A DNA stretch of 64,000 nt from UBA2241 sp963777895 (GTDB taxonomy: Bacteria; Actinomycetota; Thermoleophilia; UBA2241): assembly GCA_963777895.1 (NCBI GenBank), contig CAVZSF010000002.1:1-64000 (forward strand), written 5' to 3'. Shown here piece by piece: positions 11,056 to 19,190 of the stretch. A program made the position numbers and the translations under genes. The notes beneath the pieces were generated by a model, which did no database searches, was not told the DNA's origin, and saw only the letters and a list, made by a program, of their open reading frames with translations. Each line of letters begins with the position of its first letter. Within the stretch, counting starts at the first letter, position 1.

Positions 11056-12549
11056 CTACTCCTGGTATCTCAGCATCGCCGCCTGCAGGATGCCGTCCGG
11101 CGTCCACGCCTGCCCGCCGACGAAGACGTCGCGCTCCGCTCCCAGGACGAGGCCGCGCGGGCCCTCGAAGCCGGGCCCGCCACCAGACCAGGTCCTGACC
11201 CACTCCTGCTCACCCGACCCGTCGTACTTGATGGTCAGGAAGTCCTGGAAGTCGCGCGTCTCGTAGTCGGCTGGGGTGCCCGTCCGCTGGACCCCGGCCA
11301 CGTAGACGCCGCCGTTCGCGTCGCGGGCGAGGAGGTAGGTGTCCGCATCCGCCGCCTCAGGCGCGTACACCGCGCTCCAGAGGACCGTCGAGAGGCTCCG
11401 GTCGAACTGCAGCGTGACGGCCACCTGAGCGAACGGACCGGTCGCCGTGAACGCCGCCTGGCTACCGGTCACGTACACGTCACCCCTTGGGTCCAACTCG
11501 ACGTCGTTGAACGTCTCGTATCTCATGTCGTCGGGGTCCCACGCGCGGCGATGCGCATCCTCCAGGCCCAGATCGAACCCGGCGACCAGCCCGTGGGCGT
11601 CGATCACCGCGCCGGCGTCCGTCATGTCGAGCGCCATGCCGGCGACCGCCACGCGGGAGCCGCGGACGGAGATGCCCGCGAACCGCGACTCGGTCCCGGG
11701 CGGGCATTCGTCCGTCCTGCTCGCGACCAGCGCTCCATCCGCGCCCGAAAACTTGAGAACGAGTCCCTCCATGTCGCTGCGGACGCGGTACCAGGCCGAG
11801 AACAGGGTGCCGCTCACGTACACGTTGCCGGCCTTGTCGAGCGCGACGTCGCCGAGCTCGAAGCTGCGGACCGTCGCGTCGCCGGCGGCAGGCTCGTAGA
11901 CCGCTGCCGCCGGCCAGGCGAGGCTGCCGTCCGGATGGTACTTGAGGACGATGACCCGTGACGATGAAGCGGTGGCCGACGCGGTCGGTCGTGTCCGTGG
12001 TGCCTACCACGATCAGATCGCCGGCCTTGTCGACGACGAGCCGGTGCTCGTGCCGTAGGCGGTGGCCGGATCGTCCCCAGCCGCCGTCGGCGCAGCGGCA
12101 CCGACCAGAGCAGGACGCCGCCCAGCGTCGAACTTGAGCAGCATCGATGTGGCTCGTCGTGGTCGGGCGAAGCCGAGCGCGGCCACGTACACGTTGCCCG
12201 TGCGGTCGAAGACGACGGCACGGGCACCGCCGGACGGCCTCATAGGTCCTGGTCCACTCGAGCCCGGCGGCGTGTACTTGGCGACCATCGGCGCGCCGTC
12301 CTGGGAGCCGGCCATGGCGATGGCGTCACGGGGGCCGGCGGCCATGTCGCTCACGCCCGCACCGCTGCCGCTCGTGCCGATGCGCTCGGCCCAGATCAGA
12401 TCGCCAGGCGCGGAGGCTCGCGCCTCAACGGCGGGCGCGACCAGCAGGAGGACGGCGACGGCGAGGGTCGCAGAGAGGGTCGCGGCGACGGCAAGGATCG
12501 CGGCGACGCCGGCTCTGGTGAAGCGACGACGGATGTGAATGGCGCCCAC
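11056..12549 (-). CDS. Secreted SBBP/beta-propeller repeat protein, paralog 2, frame disrupted
   Basis: Second propeller paralog. GTG 12549 is preferred because GGGGGG lies just upstream. The N-terminus is basic and hydrophobic (AAILAVAATLSATLAVAVLLLVAPAVEA reads as a signal peptide), then DLIWAERIGTSGSGAGVSDMA, parallel to paralog 1. Blade motifs include GNVYVAALGF, GNVYVSGTLF, GDVYVTGSQ and GGVYVAGVQ. The C-terminus reads GILQAAMLRYQE. The frame is lost and regained several times between about 12230 and 11815, then stays open to 11056. It sits immediately left of paralog 1's promoter region with the same orientation. Confidence 0.8.
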
Positions 12550-12578
12550 GGCATGCCCCCCTGCTCGTGCCACTGCCA

Positions 12579-12592
12579 GTGTAGTACCGGGG
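12579..12592 (-). promoter_or_regulatory. Candidate -10 promoter element of propeller paralog 2
   Basis: The minus strand reads CCCCGGTACTACACT, 30 bp upstream of the proposed GTG start. It matches the elements at 10926 and 63626. Confidence 0.45.
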
Positions 12593-12685
12593 AGCGGCGG
12601 GGCAAGGCGCCCGGACGTTCGTAGGCGGGCGCCGGGCTCAGACGGGCGTAATCTCGCCGGGCGACGTGCGGCGCCCGCCGGCCCC

Positions 12686-12722
12686 GATGTCCCCCGTCAG
12701 GTACCGCTGCACTGTCGGCCCA
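12686..12722 (-). pseudogene. Relic of a tetR 3' end
   Basis: On the minus strand this reads GPTVQRYLTGDI, nearly the same as the last residues (GPTVQRYLTGEIS) of the TetR gene ending at 13440. The DNA match covers about 36 bases with few differences. The rest of a tetR gene is absent; the toxin-antitoxin pair lies between the relic and the intact gene. It probably reflects duplication around an insertion. Confidence 0.6.
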
Positions 12723-12803
12723 CGCGGATTGTCTACCTTGACCCCCAGCCTGCCTTCACTAGACTCGTCCTCGGGTGATGAACGGCACAGGGAGGACAAG
12801 AAT

Positions 12804-12840
12804 AAGTACGGTATACTGTATCGAGAAGCGTACCGTACTT
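12804..12840 (+). promoter_or_regulatory. Toxin-antitoxin promoter with palindromic operator
   Basis: AAGTACGGTA (12804-12813) and TACCGTACTT (12831-12840) form a perfect 10-bp inverted repeat with a 17-bp spacer. A TATACT -10 element (12812-12817) overlaps the left arm. Low GC stands out from the surroundings. It lies 11 bp before the antitoxin start, as expected for autorepression by a Phd-type antitoxin. Confidence 0.75.
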
Positions 12841-12851
12841 GGAGGCTCTCA

Positions 12852-13133
12852 ATGGCAGTCCTGCGCCCGTCAGCCGACGTTCGTCCGGTGACAGAGTTCC
12901 GCTCGAACGCCTCCGCCGTGCTTGAACAGGTACAAAGGACCAAGCGCCCAGTGATTCTTACTCAGCACGGGCGCAGCGCGGCAGTGTTGCTCGATGTCGA
13001 GGTCTATGAGGCCCTGATGGACGAGCTGGCGGTGGTCCGCGACATCCGCACTGCAGAGTCCCAGCTGGACGCCGGCATGGGAATCGCCCATGAGGTCGTG
13101 GAGGCCCGTCTGCGTGAGCGCTACCTGAAGTGA
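12852..13133 (+). CDS. Phd/YefM-family antitoxin
   Basis: A 93-residue antitoxin that would bind its own operator through the N-terminal fold and neutralise the toxin through its C-terminus. It starts at ATG 12852, preceded by GGAGG. The N-terminal segment RPSADVRPVTEFRSNASAVL followed by RPVILTQHGRSAAVLLDVEVYEAL is the typical Phd/YefM pattern. The C-terminal tail is charged. Its TGA overlaps the toxin's GTG start (GTGA), so the pair is translationally coupled. The length is normal. Confidence 0.92.
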   Translation: MAVLRPSADVRPVTEFRSNASAVLEQVQRTKRPVILTQHGRSAAVLLDVEVYEALMDELAVVRDIRTAESQLDAGMGIAHEVVEARLRERYLK

Positions 13134-13447
13134 GGCTTAGCTGGTCGCCCCTTGCGAGTGACCGCGTCGACGAAGCCGTCGCATACATCGCTGCTGAGAA
13201 CCCGGACGCCGCCCGCGAATGGCTCGAGCGCCTGCTCGATCGCGTGAAGGCTCTCAAGCAGTACCCCGACTCCGGGCGAGTCGTGCCGGAACTGCAACGT
13301 GAGGACATCCGCGAGATCTTCGTCGGTCCCTATCGTGTGATGTACCGGCGCCGCATGGAGGTGGTCGAGATCGCCGCGATCATCCATAGCGCCCAGGACT
13401 TCGACGGCGAGGACCTCGAGATGTGGGAACGGCCAGAGACTAGCTGA
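13130..13447 (+). CDS. RelE/ParE-family toxin
   Basis: A 105-residue ParE/RelE-superfamily toxin. LSWSPLASDRVDEAVAYIA at the start and the C-terminal YRVMYRRRMEVVEIAAIIHSAQDF are characteristic. ParE members poison gyrase and RelE members cleave mRNA; sequence alone does not settle which this is, though the DPDAAREWLERLLDRV-like helix favours ParE. It overlaps the antitoxin by 4 bp and runs convergently 8 bp into the end of tetR. Confidence 0.9.
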   Translation: MRLSWSPLASDRVDEAVAYIAAENPDAAREWLERLLDRVKALKQYPDSGRVVPELQREDIREIFVGPYRVMYRRRMEVVEIAAIIHSAQDFDGEDLEMWERPETS

Positions 13448-14105
13448 TCTCGCCCGTCAAATACCGCTGCACGGTCGGCCCGATCGCGGCGACGAGCTCG
13501 TCGATCGAGGCCGAGGCGAGCGGCTCGAGACGGCCGATGTAGCGCATGATCGCGAGGCCCACGAACTGCGAGCCGACGAGCGTGGCGCGCAGCTGCGCGT
13601 CGGGCACGCCCAGCATCTCGGTGATGGGGCCGAAGACCTGACGGGTGAGCAGGTCGCGGATCATGCCCATCGCCGCCTCGTTGGTCATCGCCGAACGAAG
13701 CATGGCCATGAGGCGGACGCGGGTCTCGGGTGGTTCCCACGCCTCGAGGAAGGTGCGCACGACGGTGGCGCCGAGCTGGTCCGGGCCGGCGGCGACACCG
13801 CGGGCGAAGACGTCCTGGGGCTGGACGGGCAGCTCCAGCGCGGCGCCGAAGAGCCCCTCCTTCGAGCCGAAGTAGTGGAGGACGAGGGCGGGGTCGACGC
13901 CGGCCACGGCGGCCACCCCGCGGATGCTCGTGCGGTCGTAGCCCTCGTCGGCGAAGGCCTGGACGGCGGCGTCGAGGATCGCTTCGCGCGTGCCGCTCTC
14001 GCCGGGGCGGCGGCCGGCCCGCGTGCCGCTCTCGCCGGCGCGGCGGCCGGCGCGGATTCCGGTTGACGATGGGGAGGAGGCGCCCGATGAAGGGCCGGCG
14101 CTCAT
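13440..14105 (-). CDS. TetR-family transcriptional regulator
   Basis: About 221 residues from ATG 14105. The N-terminal helix-turn-helix reads REAILDAAVQAFADEGYDRTSIRGVAAVAGVDPALVLHYFGSKEGLF, a textbook TetR DNA-binding domain. Before it is an unusual linker with a repeated AGRRAGESGTR / AGRRPGESGTR unit, so the true start might be further in. It is the last gene of an operon with an ABC transporter and a DHA2 exporter and probably represses it through the palindrome at 19004-19039. The gap to the exporter stop is 28 bp. Confidence 0.92.
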   Translation of the reverse strand: MSAGPSSGASSPSSTGIRAGRRAGESGTRAGRRPGESGTREAILDAAVQAFADEGYDRTSIRGVAAVAGVDPALVLHYFGSKEGLFGAALELPVQPQDVFARGVAAGPDQLGATVVRTFLEAWEPPETRVRLMAMLRSAMTNEAAMGMIRDLLTRQVFGPITEMLGVPDAQLRATLVGSQFVGLAIMRYIGRLEPLASASIDELVAAIGPTVQRYLTGEIS

Positions 14106-14133
14106 TCGAGACCTGCTTGTTTCGCGCGAGCCC

Positions 14134-15924
14134 TCACTTGCCCGCCGCCGCCTTCGCCCCGGCACGCTGCTCCCGGGTCATCTCCTCGTGGCCCAGGTCC
14201 TGGCCGAGGCGCCGGCCCGTCATCAGCGACGGGATCACGGCAAGCAGCGCGGCGATCGCCGCCGCGTAGAACGGCCACGTGAACGACTTCGCCACGTTGT
14301 CCTTGAAGATCGCGCTGACGTTCGCCTTGAGCTCTTCCGCCTGCTGGGCCGCGGGGGAGCCGGCGGGCGGCGACGGCAGGCTGCCGACGACGGCGTTCAC
14401 GCCGGCGGTGCCCCTGCCGCCGCCCGAGCCGGCGTTGGCCGCGGCCTTCTGCAGGCCTTGCACGATCTGCTCCCGCGCCTGCGCCGGCATCTGCGTCTGC
14501 GCCTGCACGTACTTCACCGACTCGGCGGCGCCGTTCTTGACGTTGGTGGCGATCGTGTTCGAGAAGATCGCAACGACGATCGCCAGCCCCAGCGAGAAGC
14601 CCACCTGGCGCAGCGTGTTCAGCGCGCCGGAGCCGACGCCGGCGACCTGGGGCGGCAGCGATCCCATCGCTGCCGCCGACATGGTCGGCATGGCGAAGCC
14701 GATGCCGGCGCCCAGGAAGATCACGCGCCAGGTCGCGTCCCAGATCGTCGATTCGCCCGTCAATTGGGCGAGCAGCATCAGCCCGACGAAGAAGAAGAGT
14801 GAGCCGATCACCGCCGGCACGCGCGGCCCGATCCTGTCGACCAGGCGTCCCACGTTGGGCGCCACGATCAGCGCGGTCACCGGCATCGGCGTGATCGCCA
14901 GCGCCGCCTCGAGCTCGCTGTAGCCGAGCACGGTCACCAGGAAGATCACGAACAGGAACATGGCGCCGCCGAGGGCGGCCCCGATGAAGAACATCGCCGA
15001 GTTGGCGGCCGTGAACGAGCGGATGCGCAGCAGGTGAAAGTCGAACATGGGGGACGGGGTGCGGTGCTCCCACCACACGAAGAGCGGATAGGTCGCGACG
15101 GCGACGGCGAACAGGCCGATGATGCGCGCCGACGTCCAGCCCCAGTCGTTTCCCTCGATGAGCGCGAGGACGAGGCAGAAGAGACCCGCCGCGGAGATCA
15201 GGATGCCGGGCACGTCCACGCCCTGTGCGTGCTCGTGCGGCTTCCGTTCGGGCACCACCGCGTACGCCAGGACGAAGGCGACGATCCCGACCGGCACGTT
15301 CACGAAGAAGATCCAGTGCCACGAAAGGTACTCGATGAGGAGGCCGCCGAGGGTGGGTCCGACAGCGGCGGCGACGGCCCCGAGAGCACCCCACAGGCCC
15401 ACCGCCATGCCGGCCTTCTCCCGCGGGAAGGCGGCGAGCAGGATCGCCAGCGAGATCGGTGTCATCGCGGCGCCGCCGATGCCCTGCCCGACCCTGAAGA
15501 CGATGAGCCACCCGATGCTCGGCGCGAGGCCGCAGGCCAGGGACGAGAGAGCGAAGACGGTCAGACCGAAGATGAAGACCTTCTTCTGCCCGTACTTGTC
15601 GCTGAAGCGGCCCATCGAAAGGAAGAGGACGGCGAGCGTCAGGCTGTAGGCGTTGAGCACCCACGAGACGCTCGACACGGTCGCGTCGAGGTCGTCGATG
15701 ATGGCGGGGATGGCGATGTTGACGATGGTGACGTCGAGCAGCGCCATGAACATGCCGAGCGAGACCGCGACGAGGATCCACCAGCGGCGCGGATCACCTG
15801 TCGCGGCGCCGGTGGGCGGGCCGACGAGGTCGTCGGCGACCGCCACCGGCGCGTCGACGGTCGCTGCGGTCGTCGCCTGTGCGCCATCGGCTTCTATCGG
15901 GTCGCCTGGTCCAGCGTCGGTCAT
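14134..15924 (-). CDS. DHA2-family (EmrB/QacA-like) multidrug exporter
   Basis: A 596-residue major facilitator with about 14 membrane spans. Motifs include LDVTIVNIAIPAI in helix 1, GRFSDKYGQKKVF (motif A) after helix 2, and FRVGQGIGGAAMTPISLAIL (motif B). A soluble loop near the C-terminus (about 480-550) precedes the last helix. DHA2 proteins expel drugs or toxic metabolites using the proton gradient. The ATG overlaps the TGA of the ABC ATPase (ATGA), so the two are co-translated. Substrate unknown. Confidence 0.93.
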   Translation of the reverse strand: MTDAGPGDPIEADGAQATTAATVDAPVAVADDLVGPPTGAATGDPRRWWILVAVSLGMFMALLDVTIVNIAIPAIIDDLDATVSSVSWVLNAYSLTLAVLFLSMGRFSDKYGQKKVFIFGLTVFALSSLACGLAPSIGWLIVFRVGQGIGGAAMTPISLAILLAAFPREKAGMAVGLWGALGAVAAAVGPTLGGLLIEYLSWHWIFFVNVPVGIVAFVLAYAVVPERKPHEHAQGVDVPGILISAAGLFCLVLALIEGNDWGWTSARIIGLFAVAVATYPLFVWWEHRTPSPMFDFHLLRIRSFTAANSAMFFIGAALGGAMFLFVIFLVTVLGYSELEAALAITPMPVTALIVAPNVGRLVDRIGPRVPAVIGSLFFFVGLMLLAQLTGESTIWDATWRVIFLGAGIGFAMPTMSAAAMGSLPPQVAGVGSGALNTLRQVGFSLGLAIVVAIFSNTIATNVKNGAAESVKYVQAQTQMPAQAREQIVQGLQKAAANAGSGGGRGTAGVNAVVGSLPSPPAGSPAAQQAEELKANVSAIFKDNVAKSFTWPFYAAAIAALLAVIPSLMTGRRLGQDLGHEEMTREQRAGAKAAAGK

Positions 15925-17693
15925 GGCTTCTTCCTCTCACGTTCCTCGTTGTCGTCCACTTCGATTGTGCCGCGTGCGAGCTCGACGAACGCCTCCTCGA
16001 GCGAGGCCGGGACGAGGCTCAGATCGGCGCCGATGTGGCGCACGTCGAGCGCTGCGCGTACGCGCGCCACAGCCGGCGCGCCGTCCTCGACCGGCACACG
16101 CAGCGTTCGCCCGTGCAGCGCGACGGGCAGCCCCGCGTCGTCCAGCGCAGTGAAGGCGTCGGCCCAGGAGGCGCGCTTGGCGCCTTCGGAGCGCGCCTCG
16201 TCCCTCGAGCCCTTCTCTGCCGCCAACCGCACCTCGACGGCTTGGCGGCCGCCGATGATCGCGGTCTCCGTCCCCTCGGCGACGACACGACCGCCGGCCA
16301 TGATCACCAGCCGGTCGCACTCGCGGGTCTCTTCGAGGTAGTGCGTGGTGACGAGGACGCCGGCGCCCTCGGCCGCCGCCTCGTGCACGGTGTCCCAGAG
16401 GCGCGCCCGTGCCTGCGGGTCGACGCCCGAGGTCGGCTCGTCGAGGACGAGCAGCTCGGGCGCGTGCGCGAGCGCGGCGCTGAAGGCGAGGCGGCGCTTC
16501 AGGCCGAGCGGCAGGTCGCGCACCAGCGTGTGGCGTGCGGCCTCGAGGTCGGCGTCCAGCGCGGGCGGGCTCGCGCCGAAGGCCGCGCTCGCGAAAGCGA
16601 GGTTCTCCTCGACGCTCAGATCGTCCCAGAGGCCGAGTCCCTGAGGGACATAGCCCAGGCGCCGTCGCGTTGCGCGCGACGGCGGTTCACCGAAGAGCAG
16701 GGCGGCGCCGGACGTCGGTCGCAGGAGCCCCAGGAGCAGACGGATCAGGGTCGTCTTGCCGGCTCCGTTGGCGCCGAGTAGGCCGACGACCTCGCCCGGC
16801 CGCACGGCCAGGTCGACGCCGTCGACGGCCACGAAGTCGCCGAAACGGCGAGTCGCGGCGTGGGTCGTGGCGAGCGGCGCGGCGAGTGGTGCGACGCCCG
16901 GCGCGGCGAGCGACGCGGCGCCCGGTCCGGCGGCCGCGTCGTCGAGCGGAAGGGCGTGCGCGGCAGCATCGCCGGCGCTGGGTTTCGGCGCGGGACGTTC
17001 CGGGGCGGGCCGCGGCAGCGCGGCGGCGACCGCCTCCGGCGGTCCGGCCGCGACCGCGCGGCCCTCGTCCAGGACGAGCACCTCCTCGGCGCGTTCGGCC
17101 TCGTCGATGTAGGTCGTCGCGACGAGCACCGCGGCGCCGTCCGCGGCGGCGGCGGCGATCAGCCGCCACACCTCGCTGCGGCTCACCGGGTCTACGCCGG
17201 TCGTCGGCTCGTCGAGGATCAGCAGGCGCGGCTCGTGGAGCATGGCGAGCGCGAAGGCGAGCTTCTGCCGCATGCCGCCCGAGAGACGGCCGGCGAGCCG
17301 GTCGCCGACGCCCTCGACGCCGGTGCGCCGCAGCAGCGCCTCGGCGCGGCGCGCGCGCTCGGCTGCGCCGAGCCCGTAGGCCGCGCCCACGAACGCGACG
17401 TTCTCGTCGACGGTCAAGTCGCCGTACAGCCCCGAGGCGCCGGAGATGAAGCCGATCTCGCGCAGAGCGGGCCGGCTTACGCGGCCGCTGTGCGGCCGCA
17501 CCACGCCAGCCACCGCGCGCAGCAGCGTGCTCTTCCCGGCGCCGTCGCCGCCCACCACGCAGGTCACGGCGCCGGGCTTGACCTCGACGCTCACTGCGTC
17601 GAGCGCCGCCCGGCGCCCGTAGCGCACGGTCAGTCGGTCGGCGCCCCAGGTCACGCCGGTCCGCGCCTGTTCCTTGACACCGGCCTCGCTCAC
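15921..17693 (-). CDS. ABC transporter ATPase with two fused nucleotide-binding domains
   Basis: A 590-residue fusion of two ATPase domains, as in YbhF-like exporters. Domain 1 has Walker A GGDGAGKST, signature LSGGM and Walker B LLILDEPTTGVDP. Domain 2 has GANGAGKTT, a degenerate signature LPLGLKRRL, and LLVLDEPTSGVDP. An Ala/Pro-rich linker joins them. It starts at GTG 17693 after GGAGAGG. It should energise the ABC-2 permease encoded 66 bp upstream. The weakened second signature suggests that one ATP site is less active. Confidence 0.92.
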   Translation of the reverse strand: MSEAGVKEQARTGVTWGADRLTVRYGRRAALDAVSVEVKPGAVTCVVGGDGAGKSTLLRAVAGVVRPHSGRVSRPALREIGFISGASGLYGDLTVDENVAFVGAAYGLGAAERARRAEALLRRTGVEGVGDRLAGRLSGGMRQKLAFALAMLHEPRLLILDEPTTGVDPVSRSEVWRLIAAAAADGAAVLVATTYIDEAERAEEVLVLDEGRAVAAGPPEAVAAALPRPAPERPAPKPSAGDAAAHALPLDDAAAGPGAASLAAPGVAPLAAPLATTHAATRRFGDFVAVDGVDLAVRPGEVVGLLGANGAGKTTLIRLLLGLLRPTSGAALLFGEPPSRATRRRLGYVPQGLGLWDDLSVEENLAFASAAFGASPPALDADLEAARHTLVRDLPLGLKRRLAFSAALAHAPELLVLDEPTSGVDPQARARLWDTVHEAAAEGAGVLVTTHYLEETRECDRLVIMAGGRVVAEGTETAIIGGRQAVEVRLAAEKGSRDEARSEGAKRASWADAFTALDDAGLPVALHGRTLRVPVEDGAPAVARVRAALDVRHIGADLSLVPASLEEAFVELARGTIEVDDNEERERKKP

Positions 17694-17759
17694 GCCGTCC
17701 TCTCCGTTCCCATGCTGCTCACGCTCACGCCGTCCCCCGTGTTCCCATACCGCTCACGG

Positions 17760-18899
17760 TCACGCCGGCGTCCCGCCCTCCGCCACCGGAGGCGCGGCGC
17801 CGTCCGTCTCCGCCTTGCCCGCCGGCGCCAGGTCCCGCCGGAAGCGCAGCACCGATGCCGTGAACACGACCGTCGCCATCAGCGCCAGCACGACGAACGG
17901 CAACCACAGAGCGTCGATCGGTGCGCCGCGGACCATCACGCCGCGGGCGATCTTCACGAACCAGGTCAGGGGTAACAGGTAGCCGATCCAGCGCACCGCC
18001 CACGGCATCGCGTAGAGAGGGAAGAAGAGGCCGCTCAGCAGGAACTGAGGCACCATCACGAGGATCGCCAACTGGATCGCCTGGCCCTGCGTCTGCGACA
18101 CCGTCGAGATGAGGACGCCGAGCCCCAGGGTGACGAAGAGGAAGAGCGCGGCGCCCAGCACGAAGGTCAGCACGGAGCCGCGGAAGGGCACGTCGAAGAT
18201 CAGCATCCCCACGGCCACGATGACGGCCATGTCGAAGGCGGCGATGGCGAGATACGGCGCGATCTTGCCGAGAAAGACGTCGCGCGGCCGGAAGGGCATG
18301 ACGGCAAGCTGCTCCATCGTGCCGGTCTGACGTTCGCGGACCACGCCGAGCGCCGTGGCGATGGTCCCGACGAAGATGAGGATGATGCCGCAGAGGCCCG
18401 GGACCATGATGACCGCCGTGCGCAGGTCCGGGTTGAAGAGCACGTCGACCTGGAGATTCTGGAGCAGCGCGGCCGCCTCCCCTGGGAACGGTGTCGCTGC
18501 GGCGTTGGGAGATGGCATGACGCCGGCCTTGGCCGTGGCGATGCGCCGCAAGGCCGCCTGCGCCGCGAACAACTCGGCGCCGTCGATCATCACGACCGCG
18601 TTGTCGCCTCGTACCGACGGGGTCACGAAGGCGACGACCGCTTCGCCGCGGCGCAGAGCGTCCTGCGCCGCAGCCCGGTCGTCGCCCGTCCGCACGTCCA
18701 CCACCCTGAACTGCTTCGGCAGGCGCGGCTCGATCACGGCGGCCGACGGGCCGACCAGCAGCGTCGGGATCTCCTTCACGTCGAAGCTCGCCGCGTAGCC
18801 GAAGACGACCAGGAAGAGGATGGGGAGGAGGAAGAGCATCGCGAGCGTGCGGCGATCGCGGCGCAACTGCAGGAACTCCTTGAGCGCGATGGCCCACAT
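17760..18899 (-). CDS. ABC-2-type transporter permease
   Basis: About 379 residues from ATG 18899, chosen over 18950 because GGGAGG lies 6-8 bases upstream. One N-terminal helix (TLAMLFLLPILFLVVFGYA) is followed by a large external domain and five C-terminal helices. RERQTGTMEQLAVMPFRP is the usual cytoplasmic motif of the ABC-2 (YhhJ/YbhS/DrrB) family. It forms the membrane channel for the double ATPase. First gene of the operon, directly behind the TetR-type operator. Confidence 0.9.
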   Translation of the reverse strand: MWAIALKEFLQLRRDRRTLAMLFLLPILFLVVFGYAASFDVKEIPTLLVGPSAAVIEPRLPKQFRVVDVRTGDDRAAAQDALRRGEAVVAFVTPSVRGDNAVVMIDGAELFAAQAALRRIATAKAGVMPSPNAAATPFPGEAAALLQNLQVDVLFNPDLRTAVIMVPGLCGIILIFVGTIATALGVVRERQTGTMEQLAVMPFRPRDVFLGKIAPYLAIAAFDMAVIVAVGMLIFDVPFRGSVLTFVLGAALFLFVTLGLGVLISTVSQTQGQAIQLAILVMVPQFLLSGLFFPLYAMPWAVRWIGYLLPLTWFVKIARGVMVRGAPIDALWLPFVVLALMATVVFTASVLRFRRDLAPAGKAETDGAAPPVAEGGTPA

Positions 18900-19003
18900 G
18901 GCCGCCTCCCGGTCCTGACGCGCGGCCCAGGCGGTGAGGTTGCTGGCCATCTGACGAGTCGGCCAGACGACCAGCCACCCGACGACCCGCCGCCGGCCGC
19001 GCT

Positions 19004-19049
19004 AATTCAACGTGCGTTGATTTCAACACGCGTTGAATTCCTGTGTCAA
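19004..19049 (-). promoter_or_regulatory. Promoter with TetR-type double palindrome
   Basis: Two near-palindromic 14-mers, TCAACGTGCGTTGA and TCAACACGCGTTGA, stand side by side in a larger dyad (19004-19039). A -35 TTGACA on the minus strand lies at 19044-19049, so the palindromes cover the -10 region. It is placed correctly for repression of the export operon by the TetR at its end. Confidence 0.75.
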
Positions 19050-19126
19050 CCGTTGCCACCGAGGGCGGACGCGGACCCTTGGTGGATCACCCTGACCGGG
19101 GAGCGACAGCGCCCGGCAGGACGAAA

Positions 19127-19160
19127 CGGGGCGGGGAGAGCCCAGGCTCTCCCCGCCCCG
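19127..19160 (-). terminator. GC-rich terminator after the C39-like peptidase gene
   Basis: CGGGGCGGGGAGAGCC and GGCTCTCCCCGCCCCG form a long hairpin 31 bp past the stop at 19191. On the minus strand it is followed by TTTCG. Confidence 0.65.
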
Positions 19161-19190
19161 TCGGCAGGTCCTGTCGGTCAGGCCCGTCGC

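Noticed and set aside
12638..12943. 101-residue minus-strand ORF containing GPTVQRYLTGDI as a gene
   Set aside because: Only the tetR-like tail is meaningful; the rest overlaps the toxin-antitoxin promoter and antitoxin gene.
14102..15781. 559-residue Arg/Gly-rich minus-strand ORF overlapping the exporter
   Set aside because: A shadow frame of the DHA2 exporter, typical of high-GC genes.
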